From: Limimaricola pyoseonensis
GTDB lineage: Bacteria > Pseudomonadota > Alphaproteobacteria > Rhodobacterales > Rhodobacteraceae
DNA: 64,000 nt
NCBI RefSeq assembly: GCF_900102015.1
Contig: NZ_FNAT01000008.1
Coordinates: 105,774-169,773, forward strand
Direction of reading: 5' to 3'
The notes beneath the pieces were generated by a model, which had not been told where the DNA came from, made no database searches, and saw only the letters and a program-made list of their open reading frames with translations. This document shows, one piece after another, positions 50,058 to 58,462 of this stretch (the first letter of the stretch is position 1; each line of letters starts with the position of its first letter). Position numbers and translations under genes: made by a program.

Positions 50058-51485
50058 CTACTCGAAGCCGTAGATCGCCAGCCCGCGCACGCTTTCGTCC
50101 ACCATCAGCCGCCGGTTGACCGGCGCATGCGCCCGGCTGGCGCAGTTCGGCCGTTCGCAGAGGTAGCAGTTGACGCCGATGCCGGTGGGCGTGACGCGCT
50201 CGAGATCCAGCCCCTCGGCATGGGCGAGGCGCGGCGCGTAGGCGACGTCGCAGCCCAGGCCGATGGCGAGCCGCGTCGCGCGCTGGCCCAGCGTGCCGCC
50301 ATGGCGGGTGACGGTGCGCGCGATCGAGAAGTAGCGCGCGCCGTCGGGCATCGAGATCACCTGCGTCTGCACCCGGTCGGGCGCCTCGAAGGCGGCGTGG
50401 ATGTTCCACAGCGGGCAGGTGCCGCCGAAGGAGGAGAAGGGAAACCGCCCGGCGCTGAACCGCTTGGAGATGTTGCCCGCTTGGTCGACCCGCACGAAGA
50501 AGAACGGCACGCCGCGCGCGCCCTCGCGCTGCAGCGTCGTCAACCGATGCGCCACCTGCTCGTAGCTGGCGCCGAAGCGGTGGCCCAGCATCTCGACGTC
50601 GTAGCGCGCCGCCTCGCAGGCCGAAAGGAAGCGGCCATAGGGCATGAGCAGCGCCGCCGCGAAGTAGTTGGCCAGCGTCACCCGCGCCAGCGCCAGCGCC
50701 GAAGGGTCGGTGAGGCCCGAATCCGCCAGTTCCTCGGCAATAGCCTCCGACTGCTCGAGCCGCGCCAGGAGCACCGCCATCTGGAACCGGCGGCTGGGCT
50801 GGGCCAGCAGCTCCGACAGCCGCAACTCCTGCCGGTGCGCCATGTGCTGCCTGAGCCGCCCGGCCATCACCTCGGCCGGCAGGATGCGCACCCGCACGCC
50901 GTGGCCGCGCAGCCGCTCGGTCAGGGCGGTGTGCGGCTCCGAGCGGTGCAGCCGCATCTCCTCGGCCATCGCCTCGGCGGCGCGGTCGAGCCGGTCGACA
51001 TGGTTGCGCCGCGCATAGAGCCAGCCGCGCACCGCCTGCACCGCGCGCGAGCCCTCCTCCAGCACCTCGACCTTGTCGCGATCGGCAAGCGGGTTGGCCT
51101 CCGACTGCCGCGACAGCACCAGCTGGCGGTAGCGGTCGTGCAGCCGCACCAGCGCCGCCGCCACGTTCGGCGCGGCGGCGAGCGCCTGCTCGATCTCGAC
51201 CCGGCCGACCCGGGCCTCGAGCGAGGGGTCGCGCAGCGCCGCGGCGAGGTCGGAGGCGAGCTGCGCGTCGGTCTCGGGCGCGAGCTCTGCGACGTTGATG
51301 TCGAAGGCTTCCGCCAGCTTGACCAGCAGCTTGGCGCTGGCCGGGCGCTGGTTGCCCTCCATCAGCGTGACGTAGCTCGACGACACGCCGAGCCGCGCCG
51401 CCATCTGCGCCTGGGTCAGCCCCAGCGACACCCGCAGCCCCTTGAGCCGCGGCCCGATCATCAGTTTTGCGCCGCGGTCCGACAT
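50058..51485 (-). CDS. XRE-family short-chain acyl-CoA regulator (ScfR/RamB type)
   Basis: A 475-residue regulator. The N-terminal HTH covers about residues 10-66 (LKGLRVSLGLTQAQMAARLG, SSSYVTLMEGNQRPA). A long middle part has an ImmA/IrrE-like region (about 205-270). The C-terminal DUF2083 segment includes PFFFVRVDQAGNISKRFSAG and the cysteine-bearing GVNCYLCERPNCASRAH. This layout is that of RamB/ScfR proteins, which control isocitrate lyase or related acetate genes. It is divergent from a malate-synthase-like gene and aceA across 156 bases, so it probably senses acyl-CoA and controls them. Confidence 0.88.
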   Translation of the reverse strand: MSDRGAKLMIGPRLKGLRVSLGLTQAQMAARLGVSSSYVTLMEGNQRPASAKLLVKLAEAFDINVAELAPETDAQLASDLAAALRDPSLEARVGRVEIEQALAAAPNVAAALVRLHDRYRQLVLSRQSEANPLADRDKVEVLEEGSRAVQAVRGWLYARRNHVDRLDRAAEAMAEEMRLHRSEPHTALTERLRGHGVRVRILPAEVMAGRLRQHMAHRQELRLSELLAQPSRRFQMAVLLARLEQSEAIAEELADSGLTDPSALALARVTLANYFAAALLMPYGRFLSACEAARYDVEMLGHRFGASYEQVAHRLTTLQREGARGVPFFFVRVDQAGNISKRFSAGRFPFSSFGGTCPLWNIHAAFEAPDRVQTQVISMPDGARYFSIARTVTRHGGTLGQRATRLAIGLGCDVAYAPRLAHAEGLDLERVTPTGIGVNCYLCERPNCASRAHAPVNRRLMVDESVRGLAIYGFE

Positions 51486-51641
51486 CTGACACCACTAACA
51501 ATATTTCATTCTTACCGCTGACATTACTTACATGATTACCCGTCAGCAACAAAATTATGCTGCGGATGCGAGATGACCTGACTAACCTTACAGACAGGAG
51601 GTCCGGCGTCGGCCGGGCCAGAGCAACCGAAAGGTCAGATC
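51486..51641. promoter_or_regulatory. Divergent AT-rich promoter region of the glyoxylate locus
   Basis: A 156-base gap between the ScfR/RamB-type gene and the malate-synthase-like gene. It is strongly AT-rich at 51486-51560. An inverted repeat GCTGAC (51517-51522) / GTCAGC (51542-51547) brackets two direct ATTAC copies at 51523 and 51535, a possible operator for the regulator. No exact -35/-10 is assigned. Confidence 0.55.
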
Positions 51642-53159
51642 ATGTCGCTCGACCTCGCACAGACCCGCCCCGCCCCGCAGCCGGTGCTGCTGCGCGACGT
51701 GCCCGGGCAGGACCGCGTCCTGACGCAGGACGCGCTCGGCCTCGCGGCGCTGCTGCAGACCCGCTTCGGCCACAAGCTCGAGGCGCTCGCCGTCGCCCGG
51801 CAGCGCCGGCAGGAGCGCGCCGACGAGGGCCGCCTGCCCGACTACCTCGAAGAGACCGCCGGCACCCGCAAGGGCGTCTGGTCCTGCGCGCCCGCGCCCG
51901 TGGCCTTCCGCGACCGCCGGCTCGGCCTCGCCTGCGCCGCCAGGGGCGAGGCGCTGGCGCAGGCCGCCGACACCGGCGCCGTGCTCACCGTCGATCTCGA
52001 CGAGGCGACGCCGGCGGGCTTCGCCAACCTCGTCGCCGGCATCGCCGCGCTGACCGAGGCGCTTGCCGGCACGCCCGCCGCCGCGATGCTGCTGCGCCCC
52101 CGCCCGCTCGACCGCGACGAGCCGGCGCTGATGATCGCCGGCGCGCCGGTCTCGGCCGGGCTGTTCGACCTCGCGCTCCTGCTCAGCCATCTCGCCCACC
52201 CGATGGCCGAGGCGGGCCAGGGCCCGGCGCTGCAGATCGGCCGTCTCGACGGCCATCGCGACGCCAAGCTCTGGGCCGAGATCCTCGATCTCTGCGAAGA
52301 GCATCTCGGCCTCGCGCCGAACACGATCCGCGTGGAGCTGTCGGTCGAGACCCCCGGCGCCGCCTTCGAGATGGACGAGATGCTGTGGGAGATGCGCGAC
52401 CGCGCGATCGGCCTGACCATGCGCCGCGCCGATCTCGCCGCCGCCTATCTGCGGCTGGTGCGCGCCCATCCCGACCGGCTCCTGCCCGACCGGCTCGACC
52501 CCGATGCCGCCTTCCTCGGCACCTGCGCCGCGCGCATGGTCAAGGTCGCGCATCGCCGCGGCACCCATGCCATCGCCGAGGCGCCCGAGGCCGACGAGAG
52601 GCTGCGCGCGCCCTTCGACGAGGGCTGCGACGGCATCCGCCTCGACCAGCCCGAGCGCATCAAGCCCGCCCGCGCCGCCATCGCCGCGGCGCTGCCGGAC
52701 GCGCACCAGATCGGCCGGCCGCGCCAGTATTTCCGGATCGAGCCCGAGATGCTGCTGCGCCCGCATCAGGGCGCCGTCACCGAGGACGGGCTGCGCGCCA
52801 CGGTGCATGTCGCCATCGCCGCGCTCGCCGCCTGGATCGCCGGGCGCGGCCCGGTGCGGATCGGCGAGGCGACGCATGGGCTCGCCTCGGCCGACCTCGC
52901 CCGCGCGAGGCTGGGCCAGTGGCTGCGCCACGGCGCCACGGTCGAGACGCCGATGGGCGCCCGCCCGATGACCGCCGACTGGCTGGCCGAGCTGATCCAC
53001 GAGGAGATCGTCAGCCTCGTCGAATGGCTCGGGCCGCACAGCTTCCACCGCGGCCGCTACGCCTCGGCCGCCCGCATCGTGCAGGAGGCGGCCTCCGCCT
53101 CCACGCCGCCCGACCACGTGGCGCGGCTCGCCGCCCCGCTGATCGACACGCTCGACTGA
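51642..53159 (+). CDS. Malate-synthase-A-like protein lacking the catalytic base
   Basis: A 505-residue protein aligned along its length with malate synthase A. It keeps LRPRP with Arg154 (the RGWH arginine region), the Mg2+ ligand Glu236 in VETPGAAFEMDEM, and Asp264 in the position of GRWDY. The active-site base motif of the family, MEDAATAEISR, reads here THGLASADLAR (411-421), so Gly413 stands where the catalytic Asp should be. Activity as malate synthase is therefore doubtful. It sits 71 bases before aceA in the same direction, and a divergent ScfR/RamB-type gene probably controls both. Confidence 0.72.
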   Translation: MSLDLAQTRPAPQPVLLRDVPGQDRVLTQDALGLAALLQTRFGHKLEALAVARQRRQERADEGRLPDYLEETAGTRKGVWSCAPAPVAFRDRRLGLACAARGEALAQAADTGAVLTVDLDEATPAGFANLVAGIAALTEALAGTPAAAMLLRPRPLDRDEPALMIAGAPVSAGLFDLALLLSHLAHPMAEAGQGPALQIGRLDGHRDAKLWAEILDLCEEHLGLAPNTIRVELSVETPGAAFEMDEMLWEMRDRAIGLTMRRADLAAAYLRLVRAHPDRLLPDRLDPDAAFLGTCAARMVKVAHRRGTHAIAEAPEADERLRAPFDEGCDGIRLDQPERIKPARAAIAAALPDAHQIGRPRQYFRIEPEMLLRPHQGAVTEDGLRATVHVAIAALAAWIAGRGPVRIGEATHGLASADLARARLGQWLRHGATVETPMGARPMTADWLAELIHEEIVSLVEWLGPHSFHRGRYASAARIVQEAASASTPPDHVARLAAPLIDTLD

Positions 53160-53230
53160 CCCCGCGCGGGGGGCGCGCGCCCGACGCCGCCGCCCCCCGC
53201 CACACCCCTCTTGCCATCCAAGGACCGACC

Positions 53231-54859
53231 ATGACCCAGACCACCCCCACGCCCCGCCAGAGCTACGCCGAACGACGCGCCGCGCTGCAATCGCGCTTTC
53301 CCGACGGCGCGGCGCCCGGCGGCGTCGGCCTCGACGACATCCTGCAGCTGCAGATGCAGAACAGCTTCGACACCCATCTCGACATCGCCCGCGCCATGTC
53401 GAAGGTGATGCGCGCCGACATGGCCGCCTACGACGCCGACCCCGAGCATTTCACGCAATCCTTGGGCTGCTGGTCGGGCTTTCACGCCCAGCAGATGATC
53501 CGCTCGGTCAAGCGGCTGCGCGGCACCACCAAGGGGGCCTATGTCTACCTCTCGGGCTGGATGGTCGCGGGCCTGCGCAATCGCTGGGGCCACCTTCCCG
53601 ACCAGTCGATGCATGAAAAGACCGCCGTGGCCGACCTGATCGAGGAGATCTACGTCTCGCTGCGGCAGGCCGACGAGGTCGAGATGAACGACCTGTTCCG
53701 CGCCCTCAACGCCGCGCGCAAGGCGGGCGACCCGCAGGCCGAGCGCGAGGCCATCGCCGCGATCGACAACTTCGAAAGCCACGTCGTGCCGATCGTCGCC
53801 GACATCGACGCGGGCTTCGGCAACGAGCACGCGACCTACCTGCTGGCGCGCGAGCTGATCAAGGCCGGCGCCTGCTGCCTGCAGATCGAGAACCAGGTGT
53901 CCGACGCCAAGCAGTGCGGCCACCAGGACGGCAAGGTGACGGTCCCGCGCGAGGACTTCATCGAGAAGCTGCGCGCCTGCCGCCTGGCCTTCGAGGAGCT
54001 GGGCGTGCCCGAGGGCGTGATCGTCGCGCGCACCGACAGCCTCGGCGCCGGCCTCACCCAGAAGATCCCGGTGAGCCAGCAGCCCGGCGACCACGCGGCC
54101 GAGTACCTCAAGTGGATCGAGACCGAGAGCTTTTCGGGCCAGCCGACCGAGGGCGAGATCGCGCTTTGGCGTGACGGCGGCTGGGCCAAGCCCGCGCGGC
54201 TGCCGAACGGCCTCGTGCGCTTCAAGGAGGGCACCGGCCGGGCGCGGGTGATCGAGGATTGCGTCGCCTCGCTCAACGACGGCGGCGCCGACCTGATCTG
54301 GATCGAGACCGACACCCCGAACGTCGCCGAGATCGCCTCGATGGTGGCCGAGATCCGCGAGAAGGCGCCGCACGCGAAGCTGGTCTACAACAACTCGCCC
54401 TCGTTCAACTGGACGCTCAACCTGCGCAAGCAGGTGCGCGCCGACTGGATCGCGGAAGGCAGGATCGCCGAGACCGACTACCCGGACGGCACCGCGCTCA
54501 TGAAGGCCGATTACGACGCCACCGATCTCGGCCGCGAGGCCGACGCCCGGCTCAAGCGGTTCCAGTACGACATCTCGACCAGGGCCGGCGTGTTCCACAA
54601 CCTGATCACGCTGCCGACCTTCCACCTGACCGCCAAGTCGGTGGACGAGCTGTCGCGCGGCTATTTCGGCGAGGACCGGATGCTGGCCTATGTCGCGACC
54701 GTCCAGCGCGAGGAGATCCGGCGCGGCATCTCGGCGGTGCGCCACCAGCACGAGGTCGGCTCGGATCTGGGCGACAGCTTCAAGGAGATGGTCGGCGGCG
54801 ACCGGGCGCTGAAGGCCGGCGGCGCGGCCAACACGATGAACCAGTTCGCCGCCGAGTGA
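53231..54859 (+). CDS. aceA: Isocitrate lyase
   Basis: A 542-residue enzyme. The active-site loop is KQCGH (about 227-231), the form seen in the long isocitrate lyases of alphaproteobacteria and pseudomonads. Further marks are WSGFHAQQMI, ADIDAGFGNEHATY with the Mg2+-binding Asp, and NNSPSFNWTLN near the C-terminal active-site half. It cleaves isocitrate to succinate and glyoxylate in the glyoxylate cycle. It follows the malate-synthase-like gene; a divergent ScfR/RamB-type regulator lies upstream. A hairpin plus TTT follows its stop. Confidence 0.95.
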   Translation: MTQTTPTPRQSYAERRAALQSRFPDGAAPGGVGLDDILQLQMQNSFDTHLDIARAMSKVMRADMAAYDADPEHFTQSLGCWSGFHAQQMIRSVKRLRGTTKGAYVYLSGWMVAGLRNRWGHLPDQSMHEKTAVADLIEEIYVSLRQADEVEMNDLFRALNAARKAGDPQAEREAIAAIDNFESHVVPIVADIDAGFGNEHATYLLARELIKAGACCLQIENQVSDAKQCGHQDGKVTVPREDFIEKLRACRLAFEELGVPEGVIVARTDSLGAGLTQKIPVSQQPGDHAAEYLKWIETESFSGQPTEGEIALWRDGGWAKPARLPNGLVRFKEGTGRARVIEDCVASLNDGGADLIWIETDTPNVAEIASMVAEIREKAPHAKLVYNNSPSFNWTLNLRKQVRADWIAEGRIAETDYPDGTALMKADYDATDLGREADARLKRFQYDISTRAGVFHNLITLPTFHLTAKSVDELSRGYFGEDRMLAYVATVQREEIRRGISAVRHQHEVGSDLGDSFKEMVGGDRALKAGGAANTMNQFAAE

Positions 54860-54899
54860 ACCCCCGCCCGGCCGGGCCTGGCCGGGGCGGGACCACGGA

Positions 54900-54930
54900 C
54901 CGCCGCCCTCCTCTCACCGGGGGGCGGCGG
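54900..54930 (+). terminator. Hairpin terminator after aceA
   Basis: 9-bp stem (54900-54908 with 54922-54930), 13-base loop and TTT at 54931-54933, 40 bases after the aceA stop and just before the stop of the convergent gene at 54940. Confidence 0.6.
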
Positions 54931-54939
54931 TTTCGCTCG

Positions 54940-55479
54940 TCAGGCGGCGCGGCCGGGCCGTTCGGCCCCGCTTTCGCTCTCGCCCTTCGGCGCGGCGCTG
55001 GCGGCATAGGCCGCCTCGGCCCGCCCCTTGGCGTCGGCCTCGACCGGTTCGAGCGCCAGCTTCGCCCCGCCTTCGACCACGCCGATCGAGGCGACGACGC
55101 CGTCGCGCAGCAGGCTCTCGCGAAGCCGCATCGCCTCGGCCCGCGCGGCGTCGGTCGCGCCGGCCTCGCCACTCTCCTGCGCCGTCGCGGCCGTGCCCGT
55201 CGGGCCGGCCTGCGCCGGGGTCTTGGCAACCCCCGCGGCCGAACCGCCGCCCGACGCCGCGCCGTCACCGGACGCCCCCTGCGCCGCGCCCGCCGAAGCC
55301 GGTGCGGCCGGCTCCGAGATGTCGATCACCACCGCCGGGCCGGGGTCCGTGGCGGCGGCGGGGGCGACGGCGGCGCCGTCGCCGCCATCGTCGTCATTGC
55401 CGGTATTGCTCGTGCTCAGCGCGTTCTGCGCGGCCTGCCAGATCGCCCCGAGCGACTGGCCGATGTTGTGGATGGTCAT
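54940..55479 (-). CDS. Ala/Gly-rich protein of unknown function
   Basis: A 179-residue protein. It starts MTIHNIGQSLGAIWQAAQNAL, then becomes Ala/Gly/Pro-rich and disordered (about 25-110), and ends with an alpha-helical part with RAEAMRLRESLLRDGVVASI. It has no signal peptide. I recognise no family. AAGGAGGAGTCC lies 4-5 bases before ATG 55479. It is divergent from an SMR-pump operon. Confidence 0.6.
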   Translation of the reverse strand: MTIHNIGQSLGAIWQAAQNALSTSNTGNDDDGGDGAAVAPAAATDPGPAVVIDISEPAAPASAGAAQGASGDGAASGGGSAAGVAKTPAQAGPTGTAATAQESGEAGATDAARAEAMRLRESLLRDGVVASIGVVEGGAKLALEPVEADAKGRAEAAYAASAAPKGESESGAERPGRAA

Positions 55480-55581
55480 AGAGGACTCCTCCTTGTGACT
55501 CCGCCCCCTCAGACACCGCGATTGCGGCGCAATCCGCCCCGAGGCGCGGCAAACCGCGACAGAGTTTCCGGCCCCTTGCGG

Positions 55582-55603
55582 ACATACCGACCGTCCGGTA
55601 TGT
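55582..55603. promoter_or_regulatory. TetR-type operator upstream of the SMR gene
   Basis: Perfect inverted repeat ACATACCG (55582-55589) and CGGTATGT (55596-55603) with a 6-base spacer, 33 bases before the SMR start. The arms and ACCG/CGGT core are typical of TetR-family operators. The TetR gene is the second gene of the operon, so self-regulation is likely. Confidence 0.7.
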
Positions 55604-55635
55604 AATGCCCGAACCCGATTCCCACGGAGACACGC

Positions 55636-55977
55636 ATGTCCCTCTCCCTCGCCTACGGCACCCTGGCGCTCGCGATCGTCGCCGAGGTCAGCGGCTCGAC
55701 CCTGCTGCAGAAATCCGACGGCTTCACCCGGCTCGCCCCGACGCTGGGCATGGTGGCGCTCTACGTCGTGTCCTTCTACCTGCTGGCGCTGACGCTGCGG
55801 GTGATCCCGCTCGGCGTCGCCTACGCGATCTGGGCCGGCCTCGGCATCGTGCTCACCGCCGCGATCGGCGCGGTGCTGCTGGGCCAGCGGCTCGACCTGC
55901 CGGCCATCGCCGGCATCGCGATGATCGTCGGCGGCGTGCTGGTGATGAACCTGTTCTCCGGCAGCACCGGCCACTGA
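55636..55977 (+). CDS. Small multidrug resistance (SMR) family transporter
   Basis: A 113-residue protein with four helices. It has the essential membrane Glu in helix 1 (LAIVAEVSGSTLL, Glu17) and the YAIWAGLGI motif in helix 3. It also has the LLGQRLDLPAIAGIAMIVGG end typical of the family. Such pumps exchange protons for cationic drugs or guanidinium-type compounds. The start ATG 55636 is preceded by GGAGACACGC. It overlaps the TetR gene by one base (TGATG), and a palindromic operator lies upstream. Confidence 0.9.
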   Translation: MSLSLAYGTLALAIVAEVSGSTLLQKSDGFTRLAPTLGMVALYVVSFYLLALTLRVIPLGVAYAIWAGLGIVLTAAIGAVLLGQRLDLPAIAGIAMIVGGVLVMNLFSGSTGH

Positions 55978-56522
55978 TGGCCACCACCCGCGATCCCGAG
56001 CGCACCCGCCAGGCGCTGCTCGACTGCGCGCTGCGCCTCGCGCTCGAGCGCGGCCTTGCCGGGCTCAGCCTGCAGCAGGTGGCGCGCGCCGCCGGCGTCA
56101 CCAAGGGCGGTCTGTTCCACCACTTCGCCAGCCGCGACGCGCTGCTCGAGGCGATGGCGCGCGACTTCCTCGACCGGCTCGACGCCGAGATCGACGCCCG
56201 GCTCGCCGCCGACCCGGCGCGGGAGGGCCGCTTCACCCGCGCCTATGTCGCGGCGATGCTGGGCGGCGAGGTGCTGGGCGAGGCCGCCCCCTTCGCCGCG
56301 CCGGCGCTCGCCATGCTGGCCGAGCCGGGGCTGCGCGAGGTCTGGTCGGGCTGGATCGCCGGGCGGCTCGCGCGCCACGCCGACACCGATGGCGGCACCC
56401 GGCTGGCGATGATCCGCCTCGCCGCCGACGGCGCATGGCTCGCCCATGTCACCGACGCCTCGCAAGGGCCGAGCGCGCGCGAAAGCCTGGCCGAGCTTCT
56501 GCGGATGAGCAGCCCCGGCTGA
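55977..56522 (+). CDS. TetR-family transcriptional regulator
   Basis: A 181-residue protein. The N-terminal HTH runs from about 9 to 55: TRQALLDCALRLALERGLAG, SLQQVARAAGVTKGGLFHHF. The C-terminal ligand-binding part resembles the TetR_C_37-like group in the FAAPALAMLAEPGLREVW region. Its start overlaps the SMR stop by one base. A 22-base operator-like dyad sits before the SMR gene, so it probably represses the two-gene operon until a drug binds. Confidence 0.9.
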   Translation: MATTRDPERTRQALLDCALRLALERGLAGLSLQQVARAAGVTKGGLFHHFASRDALLEAMARDFLDRLDAEIDARLAADPAREGRFTRAYVAAMLGGEVLGEAAPFAAPALAMLAEPGLREVWSGWIAGRLARHADTDGGTRLAMIRLAADGAWLAHVTDASQGPSARESLAELLRMSSPG

Positions 56523-56772
56523 CGGACCCGCGGGCGGATACACACCGGAGCGCGTCACGGCGCGCACGCCCCGCGCGGCCGATTCGCGCGCGCCTCCTCC
56601 CCGGCGTGTCGACCCCGCCGCAGGATCGGGCGATGAGCGGGAATTTGGCCTGCCATTCGAGCGGTTTCCCAAGGGCCCGCGCCGCCCGCCCCGCACCGCG
56701 CGGCTTGCTGTGGACGCCTCGCCCCGACGCGGTAGACTCGCGCCTGCGTCAATCTCGCCAGGGAGGTTCGAG

Positions 56773-57183
56773 ATGTCCCGCAAGACCCCACCCGCCGACC
56801 GCCGCCCCGCCGCGGGCGCGACCGTACCGCAGCCCTTCGACCTGCCGCATCTCGCGCATCTGCGCCGCGCGCAGGAGCAGATGCTCGACGAGGGCCGGAT
56901 CTTCGCCGAAGGCTGGTTCGCCCGGCGCCAGCGCATGATCGCGGCGATGGCCGAGCTGTCGACCGAGATGCTGAGCGCCGACCCGGACCGCATCACCGCC
57001 GCGATCGGCCGTTGGCAGGACGGCGCGCAGGAGCGGCTCGGCGCCGACATGCGCGACTGGATGGCGCTGTGCGGCAACTGCGCCGGCCACCTCGCCCGCG
57101 AGGCCAGCGCCACCGAGACCGACCTGCTCGACAACACGGTCGAGCTGGCCCGCAGCCAGGCCCGCCACGCCATGCCGGTCTGA
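56773..57183 (+). CDS. Helical protein, possibly phasin-like
   Basis: A 136-residue, almost entirely alpha-helical protein with amphipathic repeats, e.g. LRRAQEQMLDEGRIFAEGWF, RQRMIAAMAELSTEMLSADP and DLLDNTVELARSQARH. No signal or membrane segment is seen. Length and composition are like phasins or PHA-granule-linked proteins, but the wording is not decisive. GGGAGG lies 6 bases before ATG 56773. No PHA genes are nearby. Confidence 0.55.
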   Translation: MSRKTPPADRRPAAGATVPQPFDLPHLAHLRRAQEQMLDEGRIFAEGWFARRQRMIAAMAELSTEMLSADPDRITAAIGRWQDGAQERLGADMRDWMALCGNCAGHLAREASATETDLLDNTVELARSQARHAMPV

Positions 57184-57198
57184 CGGCCGCGACAGGCG

Positions 57199-57223
57199 CC
57201 CGGCCCGGCAACGCCGGGCCGGG
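57199..57223. terminator. Bidirectional hairpin between convergent genes
   Basis: Perfect 11-bp stem (57199-57209 with 57213-57223) with an AAC loop, 15 bases after the helical-protein stop and 4 bases before the stop of the lectin-like gene at 57228. No T-tract. Confidence 0.6.
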
Positions 57224-57227
57224 CCGA

Positions 57228-57845
57228 TCACTCGGCCCTGAAGCAGTAGAACAGCCCGTCGCCGCCGGTGCCGCGCAGCGCCTCGAGATCGCAGCCGCGC
57301 GAGGGATGCGAGGCGTTCCACGACTTCGCCGCGTCCGACTCGTCGAGCCCCATCCGGTCGTGATGCCCGACCATGGCCGAACCCTCGCCGCCCGCGGTCC
57401 AGTCCTCGCAGGTCTGCTCGGCCGCGGTGCCGTCGGCCATCGAGCCGGTGAGGATGTCGTGCCGGTTCGGGCTGTCGCCGCGCCCGTTCACCACCGCCCC
57501 CGTCTCGTCGAGCGCGGTCTCCTTCGAGATCGCGTTGCCCTCGCCATGCAGCGCCTCGAGGTCGGCCGCGATCTCGACCCCTTCGGCGTTGTGCCACGGC
57601 CCCGTGCCGATCCGGTCGCGCGCATCCTCGGCCGAGCTCGACAGGTAGGCCCGCCACGTGCCCGAGGCCCCGGCCGCCTCGGCCAGCGACTGGCAATGCG
57701 CGTCCGCGCCTTCCAGCCCGCCGAGATCGCCGCCCTGCCCCGGGTTGGCGCTGGTCACGAAGAAGCTCATCTCCGCCTCCTGCGCCTGCGCCGCGGCGCC
57801 CGCCCAGGCGAGCGCCGCGGCCATCATCCATCCGAACCGTGTCAT
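57228..57845 (-). CDS. Secreted lectin-like protein (DUF1554-type)
   Basis: A 205-residue protein with signal peptide (FGWMMAAALAWAGAAAQAQE). The mature part starts FFVTSANPGQGGDLGGLEGAD, followed by HCQSLAEAAGA, TWRAYLSSS, RIGTGPWHNAEG, and ends GGDGLFYCFRAE. This is the wording of a bacterial family that resembles endostatin/C-type-lectin folds (DUF1554). Four cysteines can form two disulfides. Its ligand is unknown. It is convergent with the helical protein gene. Confidence 0.75.
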   Translation of the reverse strand: MTRFGWMMAAALAWAGAAAQAQEAEMSFFVTSANPGQGGDLGGLEGADAHCQSLAEAAGASGTWRAYLSSSAEDARDRIGTGPWHNAEGVEIAADLEALHGEGNAISKETALDETGAVVNGRGDSPNRHDILTGSMADGTAAEQTCEDWTAGGEGSAMVGHHDRMGLDESDAAKSWNASHPSRGCDLEALRGTGGDGLFYCFRAE

Positions 57846-57925
57846 CTGGTCTCTCCCATGCCTTGGCGGCGGCAGGATAGCAGCCTCCGCCCGGCGCGCG
57901 GATTCAACCCTATGGTCGGCCCGGC

Positions 57926-58366
57926 TCACCCCGCCGCGCGACCCCGCGGCGCCGGCAGGCGCAACGCGCCAGAGCGGCCGAGCGCGAAGGCGCCGTCGCC
58001 CAGCAGCAGCTGCGCCACCGCCAGCAGCGCCAGGTAGGCCGGGTATTCCCAGCCACCGTTCGGGTTGGCGAACATCCAGCCATGGCCCGAATGCGCCCAT
58101 GTCGCGCCCAGCAGGATCGGCAGCACCGCCAGCGCCGCAAAGCGGGTCTGCAGGCCGAGGACCAGCATGAAACCCGCCGCCACCTCGACCGCGAAGACGA
58201 GATAGGCCGACCAGCCCGGCAGGCCGAGCGAGACGAAGAAGGCCGCCGTGCCGGGCAGGCCGAACACCACCAGCTTCAGAAGCAGGCTGTGGGCCAGGAA
58301 CATCACCCCGAGCGCGACCCGCAACAGGAACACGCCGAGATCTTCAGGAGAATGCCGTGTCATCAT
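57926..58366 (-). CDS. DoxX-family membrane protein
   Basis: A 146-residue protein with four helices and DoxX wording: LGVFLLRVALGVMFLAHSLL, YLVFAVEVAAGFMLVLGLQT and the HSGHGWMF periplasmic loop. Family members are linked to oxidative-stress or thiosulfate metabolism, without a settled reaction. The start ATG 58366 has GGGAG 6 bases upstream. It is divergent from a MarR regulator with two operator palindromes between them, so it is the likely MarR target. Confidence 0.85.
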   Translation of the reverse strand: MMTRHSPEDLGVFLLRVALGVMFLAHSLLLKLVVFGLPGTAAFFVSLGLPGWSAYLVFAVEVAAGFMLVLGLQTRFAALAVLPILLGATWAHSGHGWMFANPNGGWEYPAYLALLAVAQLLLGDGAFALGRSGALRLPAPRGRAAG

Positions 58367-58382
58367 CGTGACTCCCGATATA

Positions 58383-58396
58383 GATGCACATGCATC
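58383..58396. promoter_or_regulatory. MarR-type operator, copy 1
   Basis: GATGCACATGCATC, a perfect 6-bp-arm palindrome with a 2-base spacer. It lies 17 bases before the DoxX start on its strand. The same arms recur at 58430. Confidence 0.65.
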
Positions 58397-58429
58397 AACT
58401 TGCGCCCGAGCCGCCCCTGCGTCAAGATA

Positions 58430-58443
58430 GATGCAGTTGCATC
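58430..58443. promoter_or_regulatory. MarR-type operator, copy 2
   Basis: GATGCAGTTGCATC, identical arms to the copy at 58383 (47 bases apart), 20 bases before the MarR start. Two sites flanking a divergent promoter fit autoregulation plus control of DoxX. Confidence 0.65.
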
Positions 58444-58462
58444 TTCGTGAGGAGGCCGCGTC

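Noticed and set aside
51557..53230. Extension of the aceA frame through the malate-synthase-like gene.
   Set aside because: Arg/Pro-rich nonsense in another frame of a homologous gene; isocitrate lyase homology begins at 53231.
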